DNA of 10,748 nt from Dehalococcoidia bacterium (lineage in GTDB: Bacteria > Chloroflexota > Dehalococcoidia > JACQUA01). The stretch is taken from contig JAUYHV010000123.1 of assembly GCA_030689845.1 (NCBI GenBank), positions 1 through 10,748 of the forward strand, given 5' to 3'. Both the position numbers and the translations under genes were made by a program. The notes beneath the pieces were generated by a model, which was not told the origin of the DNA, made no database searches, and was given only the letters and a program-made list of their open reading frames with translations. Of this stretch, positions 1 to 7,027 are shown piece after piece. The first letter of the stretch is position 1. Every line of letters begins with the position of its first letter.

Positions 1-585
1 TCCGTTCTTTAATATCTTTCTCTCTGCCTTGCCGGGCCACTCAGGACTGCAACCCCTGCTGACCTCTCCTGTAACAAGGACACCGTCGGTAACCATCATA
101 TTGTTTTCACAGAGGATTAAACGGCCTCCGTTGCGTTCGACCTTTTCCTTCTCCAGAAGATAAGGCCCGTTTAAATCGCCGCCGGGCGAGACGGCATACC
201 TGGACAGGAGCGCGTTTGGATGCAAAACGACGTTCACCGGGACTTTCCTCTGTTCAAGGAAACCGACAAGCCCCCCATAATGGTCAGGATGCCCGTGACT
301 TAAGACAACGGTATCAACCTGGAGGGGATCATACCCCAAAACACGCATATTATGTAATAACGCTACGGACGAATAGGCTGCGTCTATCAGCACGAGCCTT
401 TTATCGTGTCCCCTGGTGACCTCAAGAAGAATTGATAGTCCATGCTCAGCCAAAAGAGGCTCCTCTGCTTTTAGCCCCATCCTGGTAACGGGTCCTCCCC
501 CCGGTAAAAAAACATCGATATAGTTATCTACAACGATGGTAACTTTAACCGAATCCACCGGTATTAAGGGATTACTTTTTGCCAC
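1..585 (-). CDS. MBL-fold metallo-hydrolase, 3' end beyond window (partial)
   Basis: A minus-strand reading frame of 195 codons stays open from a GTG at 585-583 to the left edge, so the C-terminus is missing. Seen directly: the metal-binding signature HGHPDH at residues 97-102 and, before it, AEHGLS at residues 46-51. The second motif is typical of the COG1237 branch of the metallo-beta-lactamase superfamily, often annotated as dihydropteridine/ribofuranosylaminobenzene-phosphate synthase-like; the bacterial role of that branch is poorly defined. The start is chosen because an in-frame TAA lies just upstream at 604-606 and GTG-585 is the first possible start after it. It sits 3 nt behind GAGGAG, a short spacing. 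The next in-frame GTG (558) has no suitable ribosome binding site. No signal peptide or membrane segment is visible, so it is probably cytoplasmic. It follows the catabolic operon on the same strand after 233 bp and could belong to it or to a separate unit. The family call is firm; the substrate is unknown. Confidence 0.85.
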   Translation of the reverse strand, partial: MAKSNPLIPVDSVKVTIVVDNYIDVFLPGGGPVTRMGLKAEEPLLAEHGLSILLEVTRGHDKRLVLIDAAYSSVALLHNMRVLGYDPLQVDTVVLSHGHPDHYGGLVGFLEQRKVPVNVVLHPNALLSRYAVSPGGDLNGPYLLEKEKVERNGGRLILCENNMMVTDGVLVTGEVSRGCSPEWPGKAERKILKNG

Positions 586-588
586 TGA

Positions 589-594
589 CTCCTC
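589..594 (-). promoter_or_regulatory. Ribosome binding site GAGGAG for the MBL-fold gene
   Basis: On the minus strand GAGGAG is followed by TCA and then the GTG start. The match to the anti-Shine-Dalgarno is good but the 3-nt spacing is shorter than usual. It still supports GTG-585, because the frame is closed upstream by TAA and no other start lies nearby. Confidence 0.6.
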
Positions 595-651
595 ACAGTT
601 TAATTAATATGTCCAAAGCAGTTCATCAATATTGCCACATTTTTCCATTAA

Positions 652-682
652 ATTACAACCCGGCAAAAAACAAGTTTGTTAA
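652..682 (-). promoter_or_regulatory. Weak candidate sigma-A promoter for the MBL-fold gene
   Basis: Read on the minus strand, TTAACA (677-682, 5 of 6 matches to TTGACA) is followed after 19 nt by TGTAAT (652-657, 5 of 6 matches to TATAAT). The spacing is 1-2 nt longer than ideal and there is no extended -10. If real, transcription would start near 645, leaving a leader of about 60 nt. The region is AT-rich, so a chance match is quite possible. Confidence 0.25.
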
Positions 683-818
683 CCAGTTGAATGTTACCGA
701 AAACGACTCAAGACACGGGTATTTTCCGGATTTTTTTACCATATTGCTCGGCGTTACCGACATGAATAACCTGTAATCGTAGACATCAAGCACATTTCAG
801 GCTTACTATTCCTTTTTG

Positions 819-1184
819 CTATGGTATGGCGCCAACGGGCGGAGGCACAACCATGGAATCGTCCGTTAAAAATATATCGCTGTTTAAAAGGACCAGACAT
901 GAGGGACAACAAATTTGCCGGAAAACAAATTTTCCCGATTTATGATAGGGGTCGACCTGGCGTCCCGCTTCCCACAATGGAGACTCCTTCATCAGGACCG
1001 ACAGATTATCCCCCGGTTTTGCGACTCCAAGTTCATGACCGCAATGATAACAGGCGGCAATTTTTCTCCCATTATCCACTTTCAGTACAAGATATTCGTT
1101 GAGGAGCGGGCTGGCGGTTTCAATGTCCGAAAGCTTATGCACAATTCCTGCGACTTCCTCGGACAGGGGGATACTTGTAGAGGT
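819..1184 (-). other. C-terminal acetone-carboxylase-gamma-like Cys-rich domain of the HyuB-type protein
   Basis: Residues 619-739 follow the end of the recognisable HyuB core. Seen directly: CYHCGHE at 663-669, a stretch rich in charged and polar residues, then CCPSC at 710-714 and a hydrophobic LVLL. Cys663, Cys666, Cys711 and Cys714 form a plausible four-Cys zinc site. The layout (CxxCG, about 45 residues, YCPxC-type end followed by a leucine-rich strand) recalls the acetone carboxylase gamma subunit family (AcxC type), normally a separate gene. The assignment is by eye; a generic zinc ribbon is the alternative. Confidence 0.65.
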
Positions 1185-3038
1185 GAAGCGTTGTTTTCTT
1201 TCCTTTTTGATCTCTTCCCTGCGCAGCGAAGTCGCTTTGCGGTCGACTTCCGGTTTCCTTCCCCCTGTCAACACCACCCCGTATATTTCAATAGCGCTTT
1301 CCCCGGAAATCAACTGGTTTATCACATCTTTCTGGACCAGGTCCGGGTCGCGGAGAATGGGGTCACCAAAGCCCCCGCCGCCGTTGTTTTGCCTTGTCCA
1401 CACGTCATCGTTACCGACTTTGCCCATATATGCCGGAGGAACTATAAATAGTTCACCATTGATCTCGTCCAGTTCGCCGGGCATGATACCTTTGTTCAAC
1501 AAGGGCCTTATGTCCGAACCCTGTTTGACGGTAAATATAGCCGATCCCCCGGGATATCCACCCGCAAGTCCGGTGGCTTCGGTATTCTCGGGAGTGAATC
1601 CCAAAACAAGGTTCATGGCTTCATTAATCCCATTCAAAGCATACAGCGCGCTGTATCCCGTTCCACCGCGGAACTTCCCGTGGCCGCCGGAGTCTTTTTG
1701 CTGCCGGCTGTACAGGTACATGATGGGATACCTCGACTCAGTGGTTTCCACATTTGCCTTACAGCAGCCCACAGCATGAAGCATACCACCCGTATCCAAT
1801 CCGTCTTTAAACGGTAAAGCACCGCCACCACCCACCATAGATTCCAGCATCACACAGTTGAACGGTTCGCCCTTTTCACTGATTCCTGAGATTTCCTGGG
1901 TCCAGATTCCTCCCATCCACCCGGCCATAGCCCTTTCCTTCAAAGTCGGGGAACTGGATAGCATCTTGGCAATGGTGATACTACAGGCAACCATAACAGC
2001 CTGGGTGGCTGCCGTTGTGGCCTTACAAACGCCTGCCGGCCACCGGGCATCAACGATGCTCCCTTTTTCAGTGATTACTTCTATCGCCCTCATGAGGCCG
2101 CCTGAAGACCAGGGTATGTCATAACAAAGGTATTGAAGGATTGCCGTCAGGATACCGCCTTTTGTACCTGCTATGGTGCAATTGGCTACTGCCCGCGCTT
2201 GTCTCGAACTGCCTCTGAAATCAAAAATCAACCTGTCTTTTTCCTTCCCCATTTTCAGGGTGCACTTGTGAATTTGGCCTTCGTATTCCAGGTAGGTTAC
2301 ATGGTGCCATACTCCGTCGGGAAGTTCATTAAGGCGGTTGCGAAAGCGGAGTTCAGCATAATCTATGATGGACTCTATCACCTTCCTGGTCGTTTCGAGA
2401 CCATATTCTTTCGCCACTTCCTGTATTCGGGCGATACTGGTATTATTGGCAGCTATTTTTGCCCTCAGGTCCAGTTCAACAAGCGCGGGAAACCGGCAGT
2501 GCCTCAGGTACTGCTCCTTGATATCTTTGCGTACGACATTGTTTTCAACAATCTTGACCGGAGGAATAGGTATTGCCTCCTGGTAAATCGAATCGGCTCC
2601 GATACAGCACTGGCTGCCCCTCACAATACCTCCCATATCTATTTGATGAACGGCCACACCGCTCCAGGCTATTAGCTCCCCGTCCCAGAATATCGGAGCC
2701 ACCAGGGCCACGTCGTTCTGGTGGGCTGCTCCCCAGTAAGGATCATTGCATATAAACATGTCGCCCTGGCGGATACCCGGGTTCTCGGAGTAATGTGACA
2801 ATATACCCTTAACAATACTTTCCAGTGTCAGGGCGTGAACACCGACATATATTCCGGTAGCAATGACCTCACCGGTGGCATTCAATATTCCTGTATTAAA
2901 ATCATAGGCTTCGTTGGCTACGGCAGAGCCGGATACGGCTCTCAGAGTCGCCGCGGCTTCATCATTTATAGCGAACAGCCGGTGCCGCCATATTTCGAAG
3001 GTTATAGGGTCGATCCCGTGGTCATCAAAAAACGACAT
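819..3038 (-). CDS. HyuB/AcxB-type hydantoinase/acetone-carboxylase subunit with fused gamma-like C-terminal tail
   Basis: This 739-residue protein belongs to the hydantoinase B/oxoprolinase family, whose members act with a HyuA-type ATPase subunit in N-methylhydantoinase, 5-oxoprolinase and acetone or acetophenone carboxylase. Family motifs visible in order: CNDPYWGAAHQND (97-109), HQIDMGG (131-137, whose His and Asp resemble the metal-binding pair of acetone carboxylase), DSGGHGKFRGGTG (449-461) and NNGGGGFGDP (551-560). The core ends near residue 618. About 120 further residues carry CxxC (663-666) and CCPSC (710-714) and resemble the small zinc-binding gamma subunit of acetone carboxylase. 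The gene starts 3 nt after the HyuA-type stop, with GAGG 6 nt before the ATG, so translational coupling is likely. At 739 residues it is longer than a plain HyuB (about 500-590), mainly because of the tail. It is most likely the larger half of an ATP-dependent carboxylase; a cyclic-amide hydrolase is the main alternative. The protein is soluble, with no signal peptide. Confidence 0.92.
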   Translation of the reverse strand: MSFFDDHGIDPITFEIWRHRLFAINDEAAATLRAVSGSAVANEAYDFNTGILNATGEVIATGIYVGVHALTLESIVKGILSHYSENPGIRQGDMFICNDPYWGAAHQNDVALVAPIFWDGELIAWSGVAVHQIDMGGIVRGSQCCIGADSIYQEAIPIPPVKIVENNVVRKDIKEQYLRHCRFPALVELDLRAKIAANNTSIARIQEVAKEYGLETTRKVIESIIDYAELRFRNRLNELPDGVWHHVTYLEYEGQIHKCTLKMGKEKDRLIFDFRGSSRQARAVANCTIAGTKGGILTAILQYLCYDIPWSSGGLMRAIEVITEKGSIVDARWPAGVCKATTAATQAVMVACSITIAKMLSSSPTLKERAMAGWMGGIWTQEISGISEKGEPFNCVMLESMVGGGGALPFKDGLDTGGMLHAVGCCKANVETTESRYPIMYLYSRQQKDSGGHGKFRGGTGYSALYALNGINEAMNLVLGFTPENTEATGLAGGYPGGSAIFTVKQGSDIRPLLNKGIMPGELDEINGELFIVPPAYMGKVGNDDVWTRQNNGGGGFGDPILRDPDLVQKDVINQLISGESAIEIYGVVLTGGRKPEVDRKATSLRREEIKKERKQRFTSTSIPLSEEVAGIVHKLSDIETASPLLNEYLVLKVDNGRKIAACYHCGHELGVAKPGDNLSVLMKESPLWEAGRQVDPYHKSGKFVFRQICCPSCLVLLNSDIFLTDDSMVVPPPVGAIP

Positions 3039-3041
3039 ATT

Positions 3042-5141
3042 CTACCTCAGGTGCAAAATCAAATTCCTGTACTGGTCCACGACCATTTTCTGCCCCGGAT
3101 GGATCACAGCGGAGGTATCCGGGGCTTCAACTATGGCTGGACCTTTTATTTCATTTCCCGGTAACAGCTTACTGTACTCAAAAATATCAGTAGGGGTAAA
3201 ACCACCACTGGTCTTGAAGTAGACTTCTCTTTTGCCTTTCAGGGCTGCGGTTGGGGCGCTTCCTGAGGATGTTCCCACAGGAGAGACCCGGTTGTGGCTT
3301 TTCGCAACCCCCGTTATTCGAAGGGTCGCCACTTCTATCCCGGCTTCTTTGAAGGCTGTGCCCTTCCCGTACCTCTTCTCATATATCCCATCGAAACTCT
3401 GAATCATCGCCCCAATGTTACCGGATAAAATGTCTTCTTTAGCAACCGGGCAAAAAAGGGCATGGACCTGCCCTTTGTAACGCATTTCCAGGAAATATTT
3501 TAAGGCAATATTATCCCGTTTAATCCCGTGCTGCTGGAACTTGTTTAAAACCCTCTGCTCCAGAACCTGGAATATCTCATTCACCCTTACAGTGTTCACT
3601 GGCATCGTCATGGGCTCGGACATATCGTCAATATAGACTGTATCCGACAGCGCTATTCCGTAAGCTGAAAAGACCGCTGCCTTTTCAGGAACGACTGCTA
3701 CCGGCACTCCGACATCGCTGGAATAGGCTGCAAAATGAACCGGCCCGGCGCCTCCAAAGCAAAAAAGCGCAAAATTCCTGGGATCGTAACCTCGCCCGAT
3801 GGTCATTTTCCTCAACAGGTCGGCCATGTGGGCGTCCACGATCTCCACGATCCCGGCAGCAGCTTCTGTTACATCCATTTTTAAAGGGGCCGCTATTTTC
3901 TGTTCCATGACAGCCAGCGCCCTGGATTTATTCAGCTTCATTCTTCCCCCCCAGAAATAGTCAGGGTCCAACCGGCCAAGAATGAGGTCGGCATCGGTAA
4001 CCGTGGGTTCCTCACCACCCCTATCATAACAAATAGGTCCTGGGTCGCTCCCTGCGCTCTGAGGTCCCACCATCAACCTTCCGGTTTCCTGCTCAATCCA
4101 TGCTATACTCCCGCCACCGGCACCAATGGAGACCACATCCACCATGGGAGCCAGAATATGGTATTTGTTCACAACCGGAGCGCTTGCCAGAACCGGCTCT
4201 CCATTTACAATCAAGCCAACGTCAAAACTGGTCCCCCCAACATCGCTGGCTACGATATTCTTGTAACCCATAGCTTCACCCAGAGCTACCGCCCCCATGA
4301 TGCCGCCGGCAGGCCCGGAACCGATGCAGTATATCGCCTTACCCGCAGCCTCGGATATGGACATTAAACCGCCGGCGCAACTCATAATATTCATTGAACC
4401 TGTGAAACCATTATCCTCCAATCCCTTCTTCAACTTGTGTAAATACTGCCCGGTCAGGCGCCCGACGTAGGCATTCATAACTGTCGTAGATACACGTTCG
4501 TACTCCTTCATGACAGGAGCGAGTTCACTGGAAATAATCACGGGCAAATCGGGGAAAAGCTCCCTTACCGCCTCCTGGGTCTGCTTCTCGTGTTCCGGGT
4601 TCATGAAGGACCATAAGAAACAGACGGCAATGGCTTCAATTCCATCTTCAACCAGTTGCCGGGCAGCTTCCCTGACTTCCTTGAGGTTCAAAGGAACAAT
4701 GACGCTGCCGCTCCGGTCTACCCGTTCCGAAACGCCATAAATCAGGGCACGGGGGACCAGCGGCGGATTGGCTTTTTCAAGTAAGGCAACGTTTATTATT
4801 TCCTCTTCGCTAAGACCCGCCACTTTTTGATGTACCCTGCCTATAATTATGGCGTCCTCATGGCCCTTCGACGTTATTAATCCGACCTTTGCCCCGCGCC
4901 TGGTCAATATGGCGTTGGTGGAAATGGTCGTTCCATGGCCGAAAGTATTTGATTGTGCCAGGAGGTCCTGACCTGACATGTTTAGTTCAGACGCCGCGTT
5001 GGAAACAGCATCCAGCACTCCCAGGGAAGGTTCCCGGGGAGTTGAGAGGGCTTTACCACTTACAACCCGGCCCTGGTCATCGATAACGACACAATCGGAA
5101 AAAGTTCCTCCGCTATCGACGGATACCACATATGGTTTCAT
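3042..5141 (-). CDS. HyuA/AcxA-type ATP-dependent hydantoinase/carboxylase subunit
   Basis: This 699-residue protein is a full-length hydantoinase A/oxoprolinase family member, an actin/hexokinase-fold ATPase that activates its substrate or bicarbonate by phosphorylation. Motifs visible: phosphate-1 loop DSGGTFSD (9-16), GHGTTISTNAIL (68-79), GSGPAGG (274-280), phosphate-2 loop SDVGGTSFDV (299-308), SIGAGGGSI (338-346), SAGSDPGP (362-369), TDADLILGRL (382-391) and FGGAGPVH (462-469). No key loop is broken, so the ATPase looks intact. It begins 6 nt after the UbiD-type stop, with AAAGG about 10 nt before the ATG, and is followed after 3 nt by its HyuB-type partner. In acetone and acetophenone carboxylases this subunit handles ATP while the HyuB-type subunit carries the metal site. 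The AcxC-like tail on the partner favours carboxylation of a ketone or enolisable compound over hydantoin or oxoproline cleavage. The family is certain; the substrate is not. Confidence 0.93.
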   Translation of the reverse strand: MKPYVVSVDSGGTFSDCVVIDDQGRVVSGKALSTPREPSLGVLDAVSNAASELNMSGQDLLAQSNTFGHGTTISTNAILTRRGAKVGLITSKGHEDAIIIGRVHQKVAGLSEEEIINVALLEKANPPLVPRALIYGVSERVDRSGSVIVPLNLKEVREAARQLVEDGIEAIAVCFLWSFMNPEHEKQTQEAVRELFPDLPVIISSELAPVMKEYERVSTTVMNAYVGRLTGQYLHKLKKGLEDNGFTGSMNIMSCAGGLMSISEAAGKAIYCIGSGPAGGIMGAVALGEAMGYKNIVASDVGGTSFDVGLIVNGEPVLASAPVVNKYHILAPMVDVVSIGAGGGSIAWIEQETGRLMVGPQSAGSDPGPICYDRGGEEPTVTDADLILGRLDPDYFWGGRMKLNKSRALAVMEQKIAAPLKMDVTEAAAGIVEIVDAHMADLLRKMTIGRGYDPRNFALFCFGGAGPVHFAAYSSDVGVPVAVVPEKAAVFSAYGIALSDTVYIDDMSEPMTMPVNTVRVNEIFQVLEQRVLNKFQQHGIKRDNIALKYFLEMRYKGQVHALFCPVAKEDILSGNIGAMIQSFDGIYEKRYGKGTAFKEAGIEVATLRITGVAKSHNRVSPVGTSSGSAPTAALKGKREVYFKTSGGFTPTDIFEYSKLLPGNEIKGPAIVEAPDTSAVIHPGQKMVVDQYRNLILHLR

Positions 5142-5147
5142 GTTTAA

Positions 5148-6674
5148 TTAACCTTTTTTAGCCATAATCCTGGCATAATCGCTCTGCTTCGCCTTGATTC
5201 CATGAATTTGCGCTTCAGAGAGCCATTTCTTTAAGTCCACCCTGTCTACAGGATGCTTTGAACGCTCAAAGTTCCACTTGGCGTCAATAGGCACGGTAGC
5301 GTCAAAAGCCATGCCGCCTTCAAAGCGGTATTCTGACTTTGCTTCCATGGCGGCCTGGACCCTTTCCATGGGCATAAGCACCTGGCCCATACCACCGCCG
5401 GCTCCGATTATAAGGTCCTGCTTGGGGTTTACCCTGGTGGCAAGGGCCCACATGACATCCTCGGCGCTGTAAATATCCACATCTTCGTCAACAATAACCG
5501 CAAACCTGAGACCGATAGCGGATGCCTGGGCGGATGCGAGAATCTGACGCTGGTAACCTTCGTCGGCCCTCCTTCTTTTCTGAACCTGGTAAATTATGTT
5601 GCCGCCCCAACCGGCAACTCCTTCGATAATATTTACATCTGTTACCAAACCGGGGCGAATCCTGTCGGCCAGTTCCCAGAAACAGGCTTCCCTGAAAGCC
5701 GAACCCATCATGTCGCCTTCGAAGGAATTCGCCTGGGGAGTAAAGAAAATCGGTCTGTCCTTCTGGTGTGTAATAGCCGTGCATTGGAAAAGAAGCAATC
5801 GGTAAGCCCGACCCAGGTAACCAGTCCACTCGGGAAATACCGGGGCTATTCCCTCTTTGCCCAATTTTTCAGCATCTTCGGACTCCCAGGCTTTTTGCTT
5901 TGTATCAATATAGCCTTCCAGGACCCATTCCGCGTTGGCAATAGAATAAGTATCCTGGGTTTTGGCTTTTACTATGTCCACCGGTTTCCCCTGTATTCCT
6001 CCGGCATATCCAACCTCGTCGGCTCCGACGGGTACCAGGGGATGGATAAAACCAGCTGCGGCAACCATTAAACCGGCTGGAACATTACACAAATTCAAAG
6101 TTACCGGGATTTTATCTCCCCGGTGGAGCAAATGGGCGGCTGTTTCAAGGTGACTGCCCGCTCCGATAGCCAGGCTGCACTTGTCAGGCCAGCGGAAATT
6201 CAGACGGTTAAAAGAAAGGTGGGTACCGCCGCCGTGCCAGTCACCGCAAAGGAACGTATTATTACCGCCTATTATCCGGGCGCCGTCCCTCTCCGTGTAC
6301 TTGGTTACCGGCACCACCGACATTACATCTATGTCTTTTGTGATTACGACTTCCTGGCAAGGAGCGCTCTCTACAACTCTCGGGGGTATTGGTTTTCTCA
6401 TGGCTTCACGGCACCTGAGCCTCAATTCCCTGGGGTCTTTTAAACCGAAGATCTTGGGAGCCCGCTCTTTCCTGGAAAATATATTGCCTATATTCCTGGC
6501 ATGGGGATATCCCTTTATCTTGTTAAAGAGAATCGCAGGCCCGTTTTCCAGCGCTTTCTGAATCCCGGAAATTTCATAAATAGGGTCAACTTCCCCGTCT
6601 ATCTCCAGAAGTTCCCCTTGTTCCCTGAGTATCTCAATCATACCCCTGATACTGGTATTATCTTTGTTAGCCAT
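5148..6674 (-). CDS. UbiD-family prenyl-FMN-dependent decarboxylase/carboxylase
   Basis: This 508-residue protein matches the UbiD family, reversible decarboxylases of aromatic and unsaturated acids that use prenylated FMN. Aligned by eye, Arg157 (in FNRLNF) fits the catalytic Arg, and His175 and Glu220 fit metal ligands of the cofactor site. Glu282 in FPEWTGY fits the general acid/base Glu. Other family marks are AEWVLEGYI (248-256), VDEDVDIYSAEDVMWAL (395-411) and DATVPIDAKW (458-467). Two departures stand out. His152 stands where the family usually has a cofactor-site Asn. The usual EGPFGE spacing of the two catalytic Glu is stretched to EGIAPVFPE (274-282). The ATG at 6674 has GAGGAG 10 nt upstream. 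The HyuA-type gene follows after 6 nt, suggesting a shared pathway. No UbiX-type prenyltransferase is present here, so the cofactor must come from elsewhere. Homologues act on 4-hydroxybenzoate, gallate-type acids, phenylphosphate or cinnamates; I cannot choose among them. Confidence 0.92.
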   Translation of the reverse strand: MANKDNTSIRGMIEILREQGELLEIDGEVDPIYEISGIQKALENGPAILFNKIKGYPHARNIGNIFSRKERAPKIFGLKDPRELRLRCREAMRKPIPPRVVESAPCQEVVITKDIDVMSVVPVTKYTERDGARIIGGNNTFLCGDWHGGGTHLSFNRLNFRWPDKCSLAIGAGSHLETAAHLLHRGDKIPVTLNLCNVPAGLMVAAAGFIHPLVPVGADEVGYAGGIQGKPVDIVKAKTQDTYSIANAEWVLEGYIDTKQKAWESEDAEKLGKEGIAPVFPEWTGYLGRAYRLLLFQCTAITHQKDRPIFFTPQANSFEGDMMGSAFREACFWELADRIRPGLVTDVNIIEGVAGWGGNIIYQVQKRRRADEGYQRQILASAQASAIGLRFAVIVDEDVDIYSAEDVMWALATRVNPKQDLIIGAGGGMGQVLMPMERVQAAMEAKSEYRFEGGMAFDATVPIDAKWNFERSKHPVDRVDLKKWLSEAQIHGIKAKQSDYARIMAKKG

Positions 6675-6733
6675 TTACCGGTTTCTCCTCGTAAATATTA
6701 TTTTTATTTTTGATATATTATCTTTAGGTTTGC
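6675..6733. other. AT-rich spacer between the MoaD-like and UbiD-type genes
   Basis: This 59-bp gap is the only appreciable spacer among the six operon genes. On the minus strand, 6691-6720 is almost entirely A and T, then comes GAGGAG. Several TATA-like hexamers occur, but none is paired with a clear -35 box, and there is no hairpin. It may simply be an unstructured translation-enhancer leader; an internal promoter cannot be shown. Confidence 0.5.
6685..6690 (-). promoter_or_regulatory. Ribosome binding site GAGGAG for the UbiD-type gene
   Basis: A perfect GAGGAG lies 10 nt before the ATG at 6674. It is among the strongest sites in the cluster and follows the longest junction of the operon, so the UbiD-type gene can be translated independently of the MoaD-like gene. 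Confidence 0.8.
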
Positions 6734-7027
6734 CTATCCTCCGCCGAGAAGTTCGAACCACCGGTACACCTGGACCTCGTCACCCTCGGATAAAGGTGTT
6801 AAAAGTTTTTCAGGAAGGAACCGCATGTTCGTACCGTTCAAGAGGATGCTGTATTCTTCGGCGTCGACTTCGTTTCTCGATTTATCGTAAAGTGGTCTTC
6901 CATTCTGGAATTTCTCTGAGATTATGTCCAGTACATCTTTAATGACCGGGCTGACCGTGTCCAGTTCAACACTGCTTTCACTGGACGATTCTCCCGTTCC
7001 GAGATTAGTCTTAATTGCCAGTTTCAT
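6734..7027 (-). CDS. MoaD/ThiS-like ubiquitin-fold sulfur carrier ending in Gly-Gly-Gly
   Basis: This 97-residue protein has the late part of a beta-grasp sulfur carrier: a conserved ILLNG strand-turn (61-65), LSEGDEVQVY (79-88) and the C-terminal LLGGG. In MoaD and ThiS the terminal Gly-Gly is activated by adenylation and then carries a thiocarboxylate, used by MoaD to make molybdopterin dithiolene. Here there is one extra Gly after the pair, and residues 8-20 form a Ser/Glu-rich stretch that lengthens the first hairpin. The ATG at 7027 overlaps the end of the upstream xanthine-dehydrogenase-type gene by 17 nt, with only a weak GGGAT-like ribosome binding site, so translation is probably coupled. 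MoaD-like genes are frequent companions of AOR-family genes, and both upstream neighbours need a pterin cofactor. A sulfur-donor role is therefore likely. No E1-like activating enzyme or MoaE is in view. Confidence 0.82.
   Translation of the reverse strand: MKLAIKTNLGTGESSSESSVELDTVSPVIKDVLDIISEKFQNGRPLYDKSRNEVDAEEYSILLNGTNMRFLPEKLLTPLSEGDEVQVYRWFELLGGG

Larger units (their letters stand above)
586..818. other. Intergenic gap between the HyuB-type gene and the MBL-fold gene
   Basis: This AT-rich stretch of 233 bp has no convincing gene on either strand. Apart from the ribosome binding site and the weak promoter candidate it holds little: a 4-bp hairpin (TCGG/CCGA, near 750-765) with no U-tract, and two copies of GTTACCGA (693-700 and 753-760) exactly 60 bp apart, which can arise by chance. 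No clear rho-independent terminator follows the HyuB-type stop codon, so read-through into the MBL-fold gene cannot be excluded. Confidence 0.6.

Noticed and set aside
693..760. Two copies of GTTACCGA 60 bp apart as possible operator sites
   Set aside because: An 8-bp direct repeat within 233 bp is not improbable by chance, and neither copy is part of a palindrome.
579..776. Plus-strand open frame of 65 codons across the intergenic gap
   Set aside because: It has no ribosome binding site, overlaps the MBL start region and has no recognisable motif; it is likely chance in AT-rich sequence.
745..818. Possible rho-independent terminator after the HyuB-type gene
   Set aside because: Only 4-bp stems (AAGC/GCTT and TCGG/CCGA) were found, and neither is followed by a U-tract on the minus strand.
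1099..1779. Plus-strand open frame of 226 codons
   Set aside because: It is fully antisense to the well-supported HyuB-type gene, has no family resemblance and is low-complexity Ser/Pro-rich, as expected from a shadow frame.
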